DNA of 64,000 nt from Collinsella sp. GTDB taxonomy: Bacteria; Actinomycetota; Coriobacteriia; Coriobacteriales; Coriobacteriaceae. A program made the position numbers and the translations under genes. Of the stretch, positions 8,930 to 18,072 are shown one piece after another. The notes under the pieces were generated by a model. The model saw nothing but the letters and a program-made list of their open reading frames with translations, was not told the DNA's origin and searched no databases. Positions within the stretch are counted from its first letter, which is position 1. Every line of letters begins with the position of its first letter. Location of the stretch: contig JAHYYK010000001.1 of NCBI GenBank assembly GCA_019425005.1, forward strand, positions 62,001 to 126,000, written 5' to 3'.

Positions 8930-11900
8930 CTAGTCCTCCCTCTGCAGCGTGCCGTTATTCCAGATATTCCTGGCACGAGAGCCGCCATCGACCCATTTGT
9001 CTTTCGTGCGCGTATTGACGCACGTCACCACCGTGTCGCCCACGCTCGATGCAGACGAGATGGTCAACTCGGCAGATTTACCGGGCGCCTTTCCCGGCGT
9101 GCTCAGTTCGCCCTCGTAACGCCACGCCCAAGCCGCGTCCTCCTCGACGGTATAGATGCCCGCCGGCGCGGCAAACTGCACACTGCCGACATACCAGACC
9201 TCACCGTTTTCGGAGCGCTTCTCGCTAACTTTTACGTCGACCATGCGCATCTCGGCGTGAGAATCCTCCGACATCTTTCGCGTCACCTTAAAGCGGAACG
9301 TTTGTCCCATAGCGCTGGCATCGGTAGTCTTTTTAACGATCGTCAACGTATGAGTCTGATCAAAGTTAAACACAGCGTTGCCGGCACCTTGCTCGCCTTC
9401 GCCCGTCTTCTTGGACTCCAGACGGTTGGCCAGGTCAAACGAACCATTACCCGAGCCCAGACTGTAGAGCGAGACAAACTTGCCGTCCACGGGAGCTTCC
9501 TCTGCACCAGGGCCGTAGCTTGCCCGCGTTACGGTGACGGTCAACTGCGTTCCCATAAACGGCTTGGCAAAGCAGACCTTAAACGGTGCCTTATCGGCGG
9601 CGTCGTCGACGGTGTTGGCGGCGGAAGGATCGAGCAGCCACTTAAGCTGCGCGGTCATGTTTTCGGGCTTTCCATCAGACGTATCGTTGGCAACCACGCG
9701 ATACGTCACGGGATACAGGTCCATATCGCCCTTGACCGGCTCGTCCTTAAACGTATCCCAAGCCTCCGCAGCACCTTCGGCACCCACATATCGCCATTCC
9801 AAGAAGAGTTCACGCTTATCGCCATTGGCGGCCGCCTGCTCATCGAGCAGCGCAACGATCTTGGAGTGGGCATCCGGGTCATATGCCACGGATTTTTGCT
9901 CCATCACGGGGTTGCCGTCCTTGTCATAGACGGGGTTGCCGCTCTCGTCCATTTTAGGGACATCGACCGTGTGGATAAAACCGGACTTGCCGTCTTGTGC
10001 GCGCTCATCGCCCGAGTCGACGGTCGCCGTAAAGATGACCGACCCGTCGATACCGTGATAGCGCACCTTATACGGCGCAATCTTGTACACCGCAGTGTAG
10101 GTCACGTTCTTAAAGGGCTCATTACCCTCGAGGGGATACTTCTCCTCATCGGTCATCAGGGTGTAGTTGCCATCGGGTGTATAGTCACGCGACCAGCCGA
10201 CAAAGTCGTACTTGGTGCCGTCCTTGCCGACAACCTCAGTTGCAGCTTTTACCTCCAGCGAAATCTGATCACCAGAGTCGGTGCGCGCAAGGGAGCGTAC
10301 GGCATCGGGATTATCCAGATTAGCATCGATATTCGATTGGACACTTACCGCGCTGGCACGGTAGACCGGGTACAGCTCCATGGGGGCGTTGACCACCGTG
10401 TTTTTATTCACCATGGAAACGCCGTCCGACCAAACGACATAACCGCTGCTAGGCTCTGGCTTATTATCCGTCCAACCTACGAAGGCGTTGTATGCGCCCG
10501 TTGCAGCATCGATGTCTCCAATGTTATACGTTGGCAGCGGCATGCCATCTTTAAGGTCACCGAGCTTATCGCCCTCTTGGGCAAGCTTGCCGTCAACGTC
10601 GGAGTCGTTGAGATGATACACCACCGCAATGGGCGTGTAGTAGGCCACAAACGTATAGGGCTTTCCGGGCTCCACGGGATAGGAATAGGTATTGCCGCCT
10701 TCGCCCGTCGGATCGAGCTTCTTTACCGTTCCGTCGGGAAGCTCAATCTCGAGCTTCTTAAGCTGATAGGCGCCACCAGTACCGTCGGCATACACCGTCG
10801 TCGTAATGTCAGGGCTCACCGTAGCCACCACGTCACCGTTCTGCTGGGGATCAAGTTTGGGCGTAATGTCGAATCGCGGAACATTGATGCCCGGCGTTCC
10901 ATCAAAGCCCTTGCGGTGCAGGTTGGTGGTGTAGTTAACGTTATATTGTACGTATACGGGATAGGCATCCTGCCACTGGGTAACCTTGGACGCGTCGGTC
11001 GCCAAATACGGCGCCGCCTTGTCCGGATCACTTGTCACATAGGGGTCGCCAGCAACGTCATAGATATAGTTCCAGACAGCAGAACCCTTTTGGACCTCGG
11101 CAGTCGAAATCCAACCCAGGAACTTATAACCAGGCACAGCCATCTCGGCATCGGCCGGAGAGGCCTCGAGTGTCAGGGGGCTCTCATACGATCCCTTCTC
11201 ACCATCTTCTGGCTTTTCGGCCACTTTAACCGACTTATTAACATGCGGGTAGTAATACGTGAACGTCGGATCCGCCCCGTTCACCTTGGTCTGCAGCAAG
11301 TTACTCTCATAGCGCCGCGTGGCAGTCCTCACGACATTATCGCCCTTGTTGTAGAAATTAACGTCCGTGGTAATCATCGCGCGAACGTAGTACTTCTTAT
11401 CTGTACGCACCATGCTCTCGATGGGATTTTTTACATATGTCCAATATTCACCATCGCGCTCAAGCGTCCAGAAATTCAGGCGATAGCGATCATTCACCGG
11501 TTTGACCGTTACGTTCAGCGAAGCCGAAGTCCAAGTATCGCTTAGCGTTGCAGCGCCTGGAAAATCGGTATCGGCATAGAGGTTTTTTAGAGTATCGGCT
11601 CCCGTATCGTTTTTAACGTTGTGCGAGTACGCGTTAAGGGGACTCACGACAAGGGTTTCCTTCGTGAAGCGCGTGCCACACATTTCATAACTATCCTTTA
11701 TACCGTGGTCAACATGCTCCGGGCCCCAGTGGACGACGTTTTCACGCACGAAGGTACTACCGACGTTTTCCTCAAAGGGCGTTTGATAGCGATTCCAAAC
11801 GGAACAAAGTAGCTTGCTGTCCGTAAACTCATGGTTGGTATAAGCCCGAACGTAATAATCCACTCGGTACTCAAAGCGGGCGATGTAGGTATGCGGCGCG

Positions 11901-14398
11901 GTTAAATCGACATCGGCGGGGAGCGTATAGCTGGGATCGCGGCTTACGCGCACCTCGAGCGGGGCATCCTCGGTCCCCTTGTTTTCATACCAACCCAGGA
12001 AACGGTAGCCGTCGGGCAGCGCACCGTCCTCAGATAAAGGTTTGTTGTCCACGTCGCACACCTGCACCGTGTACACACCGGTGCCATCCTCGGCAGTCTC
12101 AACCTTAACGACAGTTTTGCCCACGCCCGCGCGCTGGGTCTTATCGTCAAGCTCATCCCGCTCATTGCCCTCAAACACCGTCATGATGTTCGACACATAG
12201 TCGGTGTACACCGGATAAAAATCGGTAGGACCAAGCACAGTGATCTCGGTGCCGGCAGGATAGAACGCACCAGCGTTTTTTAACTCGGCAAGCTCAGGCG
12301 AGGTAATGGCCGTATAGCCGCCATGCATCTCTTCCTCGCCGCTCGGCTTCGTTGTCCAACCGATAAAGGTGGCGCTGGAAGACAGCGTGCCACGATCGGT
12401 AGGAGCGGCGGGGTTGAGCTTCGCGCCGTAGCGATACCAATCGCCCGATTTGTCGTGTGCAGTGCCGCTCTGGCAATCGAGCGTTTCGCCCTTAACGTTA
12501 TAGAACAGCACCTGCGCCTCGTACGAAGCGATAAACAGGTCGTTGCCCTTAAAACCGTCGGCCCCCTTGGCATTATCGGCGGTATAGGTTGACGTTTTCT
12601 CGTGCGCCTCGCTCTTCTGGACCTGCTTGCCGGCAGTCACCGCAGCGTCATCGGTCTTGCCGTCAAACCAGCTGTTGTCTTGTCCAATTCGATTCACACG
12701 CACATCGGACTCGCGGAACCAGCCCATGAAGCGATAACCGCCGTTGGCATCGGTCAAGCCCTTGGGCTTTGCGGAGGTATCCTGCCCAAACGTCACCGAT
12801 GTATCGCCCTGGGCCAAGCCCTGAGCCGTTCCCGCCAGCACGGCGCTCACGGCAAAGGCGTACGGATCCGAGGTCTTCTGTTCAATACCAAGTTTGGTTG
12901 CCTCGATGGTCGCGGTACCCGCACCGGGAAAATCGATCGTCGCCTTAACGCTCTGGCCATGCACAGGAATATTCAGCTTGTAATCCATCGCCCACTCATT
13001 GAAGTGCGAGCCACCCAAGGCCCCGTTGTTAGCAGTCGAGCGCTTGGTGCCGGCACAAAAGTCGTAGTCGTGCTCTTCCCACAGCTCGCGCGTGGTGTAG
13101 CGCTCGTCATCCCATGGACCATAGCCATCACCCTTGGTGGTGCCATCGCCGCCAAACGAGGGGATTTTCTTTTTGGCAGGGTTGCCCTGGCTGTTGCCAG
13201 AAAGGCTCACGCTCGGCTTAAAGTAGCACTCGGTGACCGTGGCATCATCCTTGTTGGCACGCGCGGCAATGCCGCCCAGGTTCACATCGTTTTGAATGAT
13301 GGGGATCACGGCGATGGGATTGTACTGACGCGAGCTCAAGTCACCCGCAAAATGGCTTCGAACGAGCTCGTTGCCCTTTTCGGTTAGAATACGACCCGCC
13401 AAGCCACCCGTCCACGCGCGCGTCACGGCGACGACGCCCACGTACGACGCGGCATAGCTGTAGCACTGCGCCGTCGAGAAGCAGTCGATAATCTTGGCCT
13501 CGCCCGCCATGCAGCCCACAAAACCCGAAGCGTACACGTTGTTGCCGCCCAGGGCGCCAATGGCCACGTCGTACTTATTGGTGACGTCGGTCATGCCCTT
13601 CTCGGCAATCGAGCCGTCGTCCTTACGCGTCGGCGTCACGCGACAGTACTCGATAGTCGAGTTCTTAACGTAGCCGGCAAACGCCGCCATATACAGACCC
13701 TCACCGCCGAGCGCCTGCACGCCCGAGGTCGTATTGTTGACGGCACGGCCGCCACGGACCTCGCAGTTGTAGAGGGTGCAGCCGTCGAGCTCGCCGGCGA
13801 TGAGACCGCCCTCAAAGCCTGCGTTGGTAATGAGGTTGAGAGCATTGTTGGCGCAGGTCACGTGCAGCGTGCTCTCCATGACCATAACGTTTTCGAAGCG
13901 CGTTTTGACGGCCTTGCCCACGATAATGCCACCGCGGAAGTCCGCCCACACGTTGGCGTCCTTGACCAGGAAGTTTTTGATGGTGGCACCGTTGGTCTCG
14001 GCAAAAAATCCCGTATCGCGCTCGGGGTCAAAAGCGTCTTTATCGTAGCTCAGGCCCTCAACGGTGTGGTTTTGACCATCGAACACGCCCTTAAACGGAT
14101 GCTCCTTGTTGCCAAACGACAGATGCTTAACGGTGTTTGCAACGATGGCTTTCATGTCGTCGCTGTCGAGCTCAATGTCGTTATCGAGATAAACGTGCCA
14201 GCCGGACGTATCGCGCTCGCGCGACAGCGCCACACACGACAAAAAGTCAGCCTCGTTTTTGATGTGGAATTCGGTTTTGGCCTCGGGCACGTCCTCGGCA
14301 TGCACCACCGTTGGCAGCGCCATAACGCAGCAAAGGGCAATCGCTGCGACGGCAACCAGCCTGCTAAGCATACCCCGGTTCATATTCTTGATCTTCAT
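8930..14398 (-). CDS. Giant secreted adhesin-like protein with InlB-type repeats (1822 residues)
   Basis: Large extracellular protein. Residues 1-34 are a Sec signal ending VVHA-ED. Residues ~40-470 look like a beta-helix with GLUG-like turns (FKGVFDGQNHTVEGL, GGIIVGKA, GGLAGRI). From ~550 to ~1540 there are about eight Listeria-Bacteroides/InlB B-type modules with the signature GYxFxGW or close variants (near 554, 679, 798, 974, 1093, 1306, 1399, 1532), most ending in a YTAxF or YPVYT strand. Residues ~1680-1800 resemble a Cna-B/prealbumin domain (TIVKKTT...GIYTVEEDA). No LPxTG-like motif or membrane helix closes the protein, so it may be held by partners such as the adjacent anchored protein. 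It is preceded by GGAGG and sits four bases after the previous gene. Adhesion is inferred from domain types. Confidence 0.85.
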   Translation of the reverse strand: MKIKNMNRGMLSRLVAVAAIALCCVMALPTVVHAEDVPEAKTEFHIKNEADFLSCVALSRERDTSGWHVYLDNDIELDSDDMKAIVANTVKHLSFGNKEHPFKGVFDGQNHTVEGLSYDKDAFDPERDTGFFAETNGATIKNFLVKDANVWADFRGGIIVGKAVKTRFENVMVMESTLHVTCANNALNLITNAGFEGGLIAGELDGCTLYNCEVRGGRAVNNTTSGVQALGGEGLYMAAFAGYVKNSTIEYCRVTPTRKDDGSIAEKGMTDVTNKYDVAIGALGGNNVYASGFVGCMAGEAKIIDCFSTAQCYSYAASYVGVVAVTRAWTGGLAGRILTEKGNELVRSHFAGDLSSRQYNPIAVIPIIQNDVNLGGIAARANKDDATVTECYFKPSVSLSGNSQGNPAKKKIPSFGGDGTTKGDGYGPWDDERYTTRELWEEHDYDFCAGTKRSTANNGALGGSHFNEWAMDYKLNIPVHGQSVKATIDFPGAGTATIEATKLGIEQKTSDPYAFAVSAVLAGTAQGLAQGDTSVTFGQDTSAKPKGLTDANGGYRFMGWFRESDVRVNRIGQDNSWFDGKTDDAAVTAGKQVQKSEAHEKTSTYTADNAKGADGFKGNDLFIASYEAQVLFYNVKGETLDCQSGTAHDKSGDWYRYGAKLNPAAPTDRGTLSSSATFIGWTTKPSGEEEMHGGYTAITSPELAELKNAGAFYPAGTEITVLGPTDFYPVYTDYVSNIMTVFEGNERDELDDKTQRAGVGKTVVKVETAEDGTGVYTVQVCDVDNKPLSEDGALPDGYRFLGWYENKGTEDAPLEVRVSRDPSYTLPADVDLTAPHTYIARFEYRVDYYVRAYTNHEFTDSKLLCSVWNRYQTPFEENVGSTFVRENVVHWGPEHVDHGIKDSYEMCGTRFTKETLVVSPLNAYSHNVKNDTGADTLKNLYADTDFPGAATLSDTWTSASLNVTVKPVNDRYRLNFWTLERDGEYWTYVKNPIESMVRTDKKYYVRAMITTDVNFYNKGDNVVRTATRRYESNLLQTKVNGADPTFTYYYPHVNKSVKVAEKPEDGEKGSYESPLTLEASPADAEMAVPGYKFLGWISTAEVQKGSAVWNYIYDVAGDPYVTSDPDKAAPYLATDASKVTQWQDAYPVYVQYNVNYTTNLHRKGFDGTPGINVPRFDITPKLDPQQNGDVVATVSPDITTTVYADGTGGAYQLKKLEIELPDGTVKKLDPTGEGGNTYSYPVEPGKPYTFVAYYTPIAVVYHLNDSDVDGKLAQEGDKLGDLKDGMPLPTYNIGDIDAATGAYNAFVGWTDNKPEPSSGYVVWSDGVSMVNKNTVVNAPMELYPVYRASAVSVQSNIDANLDNPDAVRSLARTDSGDQISLEVKAATEVVGKDGTKYDFVGWSRDYTPDGNYTLMTDEEKYPLEGNEPFKNVTYTAVYKIAPYKVRYHGIDGSVIFTATVDSGDERAQDGKSGFIHTVDVPKMDESGNPVYDKDGNPVMEQKSVAYDPDAHSKIVALLDEQAAANGDKRELFLEWRYVGAEGAAEAWDTFKDEPVKGDMDLYPVTYRVVANDTSDGKPENMTAQLKWLLDPSAANTVDDAADKAPFKVCFAKPFMGTQLTVTVTRASYGPGAEEAPVDGKFVSLYSLGSGNGSFDLANRLESKKTGEGEQGAGNAVFNFDQTHTLTIVKKTTDASAMGQTFRFKVTRKMSEDSHAEMRMVDVKVSEKRSENGEVWYVGSVQFAAPAGIYTVEEDAAWAWRYEGELSTPGKAPGKSAELTISSASSVGDTVVTCVNTRTKDKWVDGGSRARNIWNNGTLQRED

Positions 14399-14401
14399 AG
14401 G

Positions 14402-15049
14402 CTAGTTCGCCTCCGGCCAACCCACAACGTCAAGTACGTCGAGGGCGGTATCGCTTGTCTGCTGGTTTTTGGCCTGCACGGCCTGAACATCGATATCGAG
14501 CCTGAATGAGCCGCCGCGCGCGGCATCGTGGTAGTCGCCCACAAAGCGCAGCGAGTCCATGAGGCTTTCCGTCATGGCACCGGGGTCGAGCGTGCCGCCA
14601 CGCCCGGCCAATCCGCGGTAGTAGTACCACCCATCGCCGCCATCGATCCACGGGGACCCCTCGCCCGCGTTCACATGAAACGCAACGCTGCCCGAAGCAT
14701 CCGCGCTCGAACCGTCGGGCGCCACCGACGTCATGCGCAGACGCGCGCGAACGTACTCAGGCTGCGTGCCAGCGTTCTCCACGCGCACAATGCGGCTGAT
14801 GTCAGAGCCCCCGGCCTTGGTGTCGGGATAGTCCCCGTGCTCGTTGGGCTCAAACGGAATCTCCTCGCCCTGCTCGTTTAGGGTGTATTCGCAGACTCGT
14901 ACCTTCACGCTGCCAAACGATAGAACGTTGTTTGCCGGAACCATATCAACGGTAAAAGCCAGCGTGCCGCACAGGCACGCCAGGGCCAACAACGCCATCG
15001 CGGCAAGCGCCAAGGTGCGTTTCTGATTGTTGGAAAGATTGTTGAGCAT
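14402..15049 (-). CDS. SipW-dependent TasA/camelysin-like protein 2
   Basis: 215-residue exported protein, third in the operon. The signal LALAAMALLALACLCGTLAFT, with ANNVLSFG after it, fits the SipW-substrate pattern. The mature part has SRIVRVENAGTQPEYVRARL, a strand pattern common in camelysin-like proteins, then a GDGWYYYRGL stretch parallel to DGYYYWTSP in protein 3, so the two are likely paralogues. I prefer ATG 15049; the frame extends to a TTG at 15061, and no strong ribosome site exists for either. The gene is separated by 96 bases from protein 1, where a GC-rich hairpin lies (15077-15125), and by four bases from the giant adhesin. Confidence 0.78.
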   Translation of the reverse strand: MLNNLSNNQKRTLALAAMALLALACLCGTLAFTVDMVPANNVLSFGSVKVRVCEYTLNEQGEEIPFEPNEHGDYPDTKAGGSDISRIVRVENAGTQPEYVRARLRMTSVAPDGSSADASGSVAFHVNAGEGSPWIDGGDGWYYYRGLAGRGGTLDPGAMTESLMDSLRFVGDYHDAARGGSFRLDIDVQAVQAKNQQTSDTALDVLDVVGWPEAN

Positions 15050-15076
15050 TACGTTCGCCAATCGTCGATCAAAGGG

Positions 15077-15127
15077 GGACCGAGATCCCGGCCCAAAAAT
15101 GGGGATGGGGAGCGGGCCGGGATCTCG
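15077..15127. terminator. Hairpin between SipW-operon genes
   Basis: GACCGAGATCCCGGCCC (about 15078-15094) pairs imperfectly with GGGCCGGGATCTCGG (about 15113-15127). It lies just after the stop of the first TasA-like gene on the minus strand and may set unequal expression of the first gene and those following. No clear T-run. Confidence 0.55.
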
Positions 15128-15145
15128 GTAGAGGGGGTGGGATTA

Positions 15146-15832
15146 CTACAGGTCCTTAGCCCAATTCTTGGCAGCAGCCAAAGCAGACGCAGACGAACCC
15201 TCAGCGGTATTGTCTGCCGCGTAAATGAAGCAGTTGACATCCATCGTGGCAGAATTGGCGAAATCCTTTTGCTCGGTGTCCTTGGGCGTAGTCACCTGGC
15301 TGAACAGCTCGCCAGTCCACTTATCCTCAGTCTTGCTGGCAATAAGCGGGGTAGCCTCGGTTCCTTCGCCAACATAAACGAAAAGGCCACCGAGATAATG
15401 AGTCGGCTCGCCCTCAACGGCGGTCGCATCAACGGCCTTCCAGCCAGAGTTAATGGTGAAGTAAGTCGTCTTGGAATGATCGGCCCCGGCAGACGCCGTC
15501 TTGTTGTTCACGAAGACGTACACATATGCATCCTCGGATCCCTTGCCGATACCGACATTAGGATTCTTGGGTACAGACACGCCAGGGGCGAGCTTAGAGT
15601 CCTTAACCCATTTGGTCTCGGTCAGGTTGCCGTTGACCTTATTGTTATCATCCGGAAGCGGCTGATTCGGATGGTCGGGATCGGTAGTGGGCTTGTTGAT
15701 GCCCGCAGTGGTGAAGTTGTTGGTCAGGCTCGACTGCGCCGTCAGCCAGGCGTAGGTACCCACGCCGGCAGCCAGTACCAGCAGCAGCAAGGCGGCAATG
15801 ATGCCGTAGCGCTTTTTCCTCTTGTTCTCCAT
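15146..15832 (-). CDS. SipW-dependent TasA/camelysin-like protein 1
   Basis: 228-residue exported protein encoded directly after sipW. MENKRKKRYG is followed by a hydrophobic core and GVGTYAWLTAQSSLTNNF, the SipW-type signal. The mature protein contains GIGKGSEDAYVYVFVNNK and ends in an alternating beta/Ala-rich tail; I see no other domain. ATG 15832 has AGGAAG upstream; the reading frame continues upstream inside sipW but that part has Cys/Arg-rich composition typical of shadow reading. Because it is first after the peptidase and followed by a hairpin, it may be the most abundant product of the locus, like TasA of Bacillus. That ranking is inference. Confidence 0.82.
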   Translation of the reverse strand: MENKRKKRYGIIAALLLLVLAAGVGTYAWLTAQSSLTNNFTTAGINKPTTDPDHPNQPLPDDNNKVNGNLTETKWVKDSKLAPGVSVPKNPNVGIGKGSEDAYVYVFVNNKTASAGADHSKTTYFTINSGWKAVDATAVEGEPTHYLGGLFVYVGEGTEATPLIASKTEDKWTGELFSQVTTPKDTEQKDFANSATMDVNCFIYAADNTAEGSSASALAAAKNWAKDL

Positions 15833-15903
15833 CGTTCTCTTCCTTTCGAGAATCGTCTTCCCCGGCAACGGCCCTTGCCGTTGCCGACACCTCTCCCCTG
15901 CCG

Positions 15904-16461
15904 CTATGGACGCCGCCCCCTCGCATGCGCGCGGGCATGCTTGTCCGCAGGCTCGTCGGAAACCATCCGATCGAGCACAATCGACGCCGCGACCAGCAGC
16001 GCAAGAACGGCCACCACAACAAGCATGCCGGGCATCGTCGTGCAATATGCGTTAACGAAGCCAAGGTAAGGGACACAAAAAGAAACAGTGCCGATAACAC
16101 TCGAAAAAGGCGTCTGCTCGGCATCGTGCATGATGCTTCCGTCTGCATTTTTGTTCGCAATTCCCTGCGTGCCAATCGTTTGCGCCACAGGGTCGACCTC
16201 GTACACCTGGTGAGTCACCACGGCGCCGTCCGATCGGTAAAAAGTTGCATTGTCGCCCACGGCAATATTCGTTGGGTCAACCTGGTGAACAAACACCATG
16301 GAGCCGACGGGAAGCTCGGGTTCCATAGAGCCCGAGAGCACGGCAAAGGGCATGTAACCAAATGCACGAGGAACAAAAGAAACAACGGCAAGGGCTATGA
16401 CAAGCGCGAACGCCAAGCTACTCAAAAGTGCAATAAATCGTTTGAGTCTACGCGCCGTCAA
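15904..16461 (-). CDS. sipW: SipW-type signal peptidase I
   Basis: 185-residue membrane signal peptidase of the ER/archaeal type, which uses a Ser-His pair instead of Ser-Lys. The nucleophile lies in VLSGSMEPELPVGS (Ser ~45) and the general-base His in AVVTHQVYEV (~88). One membrane helix is N-terminal and a second is near residues 140-165. In Bacillus SipW matures TasA and TapA; here three genes downstream carry matching signals, so they are the likely substrates. The start is TTG 16461, because the frame closes with TGA a few codons upstream and GGGGG lies 12 bases before it; the spacing is long and initiation may be weak. A promoter (TTGAAA-17-TATGTT) is about 120 bases upstream. Confidence 0.88.
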   Translation of the reverse strand: MTARRLKRFIALLSSLAFALVIALAVVSFVPRAFGYMPFAVLSGSMEPELPVGSMVFVHQVDPTNIAVGDNATFYRSDGAVVTHQVYEVDPVAQTIGTQGIANKNADGSIMHDAEQTPFSSVIGTVSFCVPYLGFVNAYCTTMPGMLVVVAVLALLVAASIVLDRMVSDEPADKHARAHARGRRP

Positions 16462-16587
16462 AGTGATAATTCATCCCCCTTGAGGACCTATTCGACCCAT
16501 CCAAAGGCCAGCAAGTTTCAACAGGAACCGCAAGGCGCTTGAAAAGTGAGTCCGAAATAAGCCAATTTGGAATCTTTTCGTAATAAA

Positions 16588-16616
16588 AACATAGCGATGT
16601 GCTACACATTTTTCAA
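16588..16616 (-). promoter_or_regulatory. Probable promoter of the SipW surface operon
   Basis: Minus-strand TTGAAA (16611-16616), a 17-base spacer and TATGTT (16588-16593). It lies in an AT-rich stretch unlike the rest of the window and gives a leader of roughly 120 bases. Confidence 0.5.
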
Positions 16617-16759
16617 TGTTTTGTCGCTAAATGCTACTATTTTTGGCGTAAGTGGTCATTTATCCCCAAATTAGTCTGTTTTATCCAATATCTGTGACTG
16701 ACCCCCTACGCAACTTCCCCATAGAGGGATTAATTTTTTGCGAAACTAAAATAATGGTA

Positions 16760-16768
16760 CCCCCCCCC
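16760..16768. repeat. Nine-base C homopolymer upstream of the SipW operon
   Basis: A run of nine C in an otherwise AT-rich stretch, about 145 bases upstream of the predicted -35 box. Such tracts can vary in length by slippage. The 16462-17148 gap holds the promoter, this tract and R2, and no gene. Confidence 0.6.
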
Positions 16769-16867
16769 ACATTAAAAGAAACTACTGGAAGTGCCATTTA
16801 TTTCCGACCCCCTTTTACCGGAGTTTTATGACGGCCCCATGTAGTTCGCAGCCCATAATCCTCTGAG

Positions 16868-17090
16868 AACTGTGTCCCAGAATTCCCGTCCGGAGTGGGA
16901 TGCGGCTTCCGCTTGTGGCCCCGTTGGGAAACCACATCCCACTCCGATCACAAATTCCGGGTCGCACTTTCCGCCAAGACCCTCAACGGGAAACCGCATC
17001 CCATTCCAAAGGCAAATTCCGGGACACGGCTTCCGCAACCCCGCCCATCCGGAAAGCCCATCCCACTCTGGATACATTTGGGTATGGAAT
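16868..17090. repeat. ~220-base direct repeat R2
   Basis: Second copy of R1 (7258-7480), same orientation and same internal order of sub-repeats. It lies about 400 bases upstream of sipW, so that R1 and R2 enclose the whole surface locus. Confidence 0.85.
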
Positions 17091-17148
17091 TATCAGCCAC
17101 CTGCTAGGCCTAAGTTCTGCAACGTGGCGCCCGCCCGGCGGCGTCTTA

Positions 17149-17304
17149 CTACATGAATCCCATCGAATGGTGCGTAAAGAAGCCCGGGTACGTTTTGTAG
17201 CCGTACTCCATCTGCCTATACATCCAGCTGATACAGGAGATCGTATCTTCCAAAACCGACTCATCGTCCGGATGATGGAAAATGTCGCCCCAGACGCTTG
17301 CCAC
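17149..17304 (-). CDS. Possible 51-residue small protein or gene remnant
   Basis: Short frame from GTG 17304 to TAG 17149, preceded by GGGGG six bases upstream. The peptide (ASVWGDIFHHPDDESVLEDT... ending FTHHSMGFM) is rich in Trp, Tyr, His and acidic residues, unlike the Arg/Ser/Pro-rich shadow frames elsewhere, so it could be a real small protein or the end of a decayed gene. It lies between the flavodoxin terminator and R2. I recognise no family. Confidence 0.3.
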   Translation of the reverse strand: MASVWGDIFHHPDDESVLEDTISCISWMYRQMEYGYKTYPGFFTHHSMGFM

Positions 17305-17323
17305 GGCGCACCCCCGTGTTAAG

Positions 17324-17350
17324 AAAAAAGCCTCGAGAATTTCGAGGCTT
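17324..17350 (-). terminator. Terminator after the flavodoxin gene
   Basis: Minus-strand stem GCCTCGAAATTCTCGAGGC followed by TTTTTT, a classic intrinsic terminator about 45 bases after the flavodoxin stop. Confidence 0.85.
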
Positions 17351-17393
17351 TCACATTTGTATTGTTTTGCACGAAGGACCGCGAACGGCGAAG

Positions 17394-17945
17394 CTACTCT
17401 CCCAGCACGGCCTTCTTGGCGGCTGCAGCCATGTTGTCCAGATCCTCCTTGGTGGGATGGTCCTTCGCGGCAACCCAGTTGTCGAGCAACATCTTAAATC
17501 GGGCGTTGTCGGGATCTTGCTCGAGCATGGTTTCGTAGCGCTGCTTAACCGCGGGACCCATCTTGCCCTGGCACATCGCCCAGCCCGCAAGCTCGGCATC
17601 CTCGGCCAGATTGGAAGTTACGCGGTCGACAATCTGCTGGTAATAGCTCTGGTCGGCCCCAAAGCCGCAGGTGCCAAACAGGAACACGCGCTTGCCGTGC
17701 AAGGCGGAGAGCAACGCCGCGACCGAAGGCGTGCACGCGCCCTTGTCGCACCAAAAACCGACGAGCACCGTGTCGGCCGCGCAGGCGCCCTGCGCCTCGA
17801 GCGCAACCTGATCTGCATCCGCATCGTCGCTCAACGCCGCGGCATGGACAAACTCAACGCCCGCAGCCTGCAGAGCGCGCTTGATCGCGCCCGAAACCAT
17901 CCTGGTATTACCGCTCTTGCTGTTAACCACCAAAGCGCACGTCAT
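17394..17945 (-). CDS. Flavodoxin-like protein
   Basis: 183-residue FMN-binding flavodoxin fold, probably a cytoplasmic electron carrier or small oxidoreductase. The FMN-phosphate loop is SKSGNTRMVSGAI at residues ~10-22; VLVGFWCDKGACTPSVAALL and KRVFLFGTCGFG give the next two strands and flavin-ring loops. The C-terminal ~60 residues (YETMLEQDPDN onward) are helical and exceed a minimal flavodoxin, as in many anaerobe flavodoxin-family proteins whose partner is unknown. ATG 17945 is preferred; a GTG two codons upstream is possible because GAGG lies close to both. Single gene with its own terminator; no redox partner is adjacent. Confidence 0.82.
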   Translation of the reverse strand: MTCALVVNSKSGNTRMVSGAIKRALQAAGVEFVHAAALSDDADADQVALEAQGACAADTVLVGFWCDKGACTPSVAALLSALHGKRVFLFGTCGFGADQSYYQQIVDRVTSNLAEDAELAGWAMCQGKMGPAVKQRYETMLEQDPDNARFKMLLDNWVAAKDHPTKEDLDNMAAAAKKAVLGE

Positions 17946-18072
17946 AGTCACGTTGCCTCGTTTCCCCCAAAACTAAAGCCACTAATGCAATTTATTAGAT
18001 GAATATCTTAGTACTAACGTGACAGATGTAAACCACCGTCTGTCGATTGATTAATTTGCCCCACGGGCTTGC

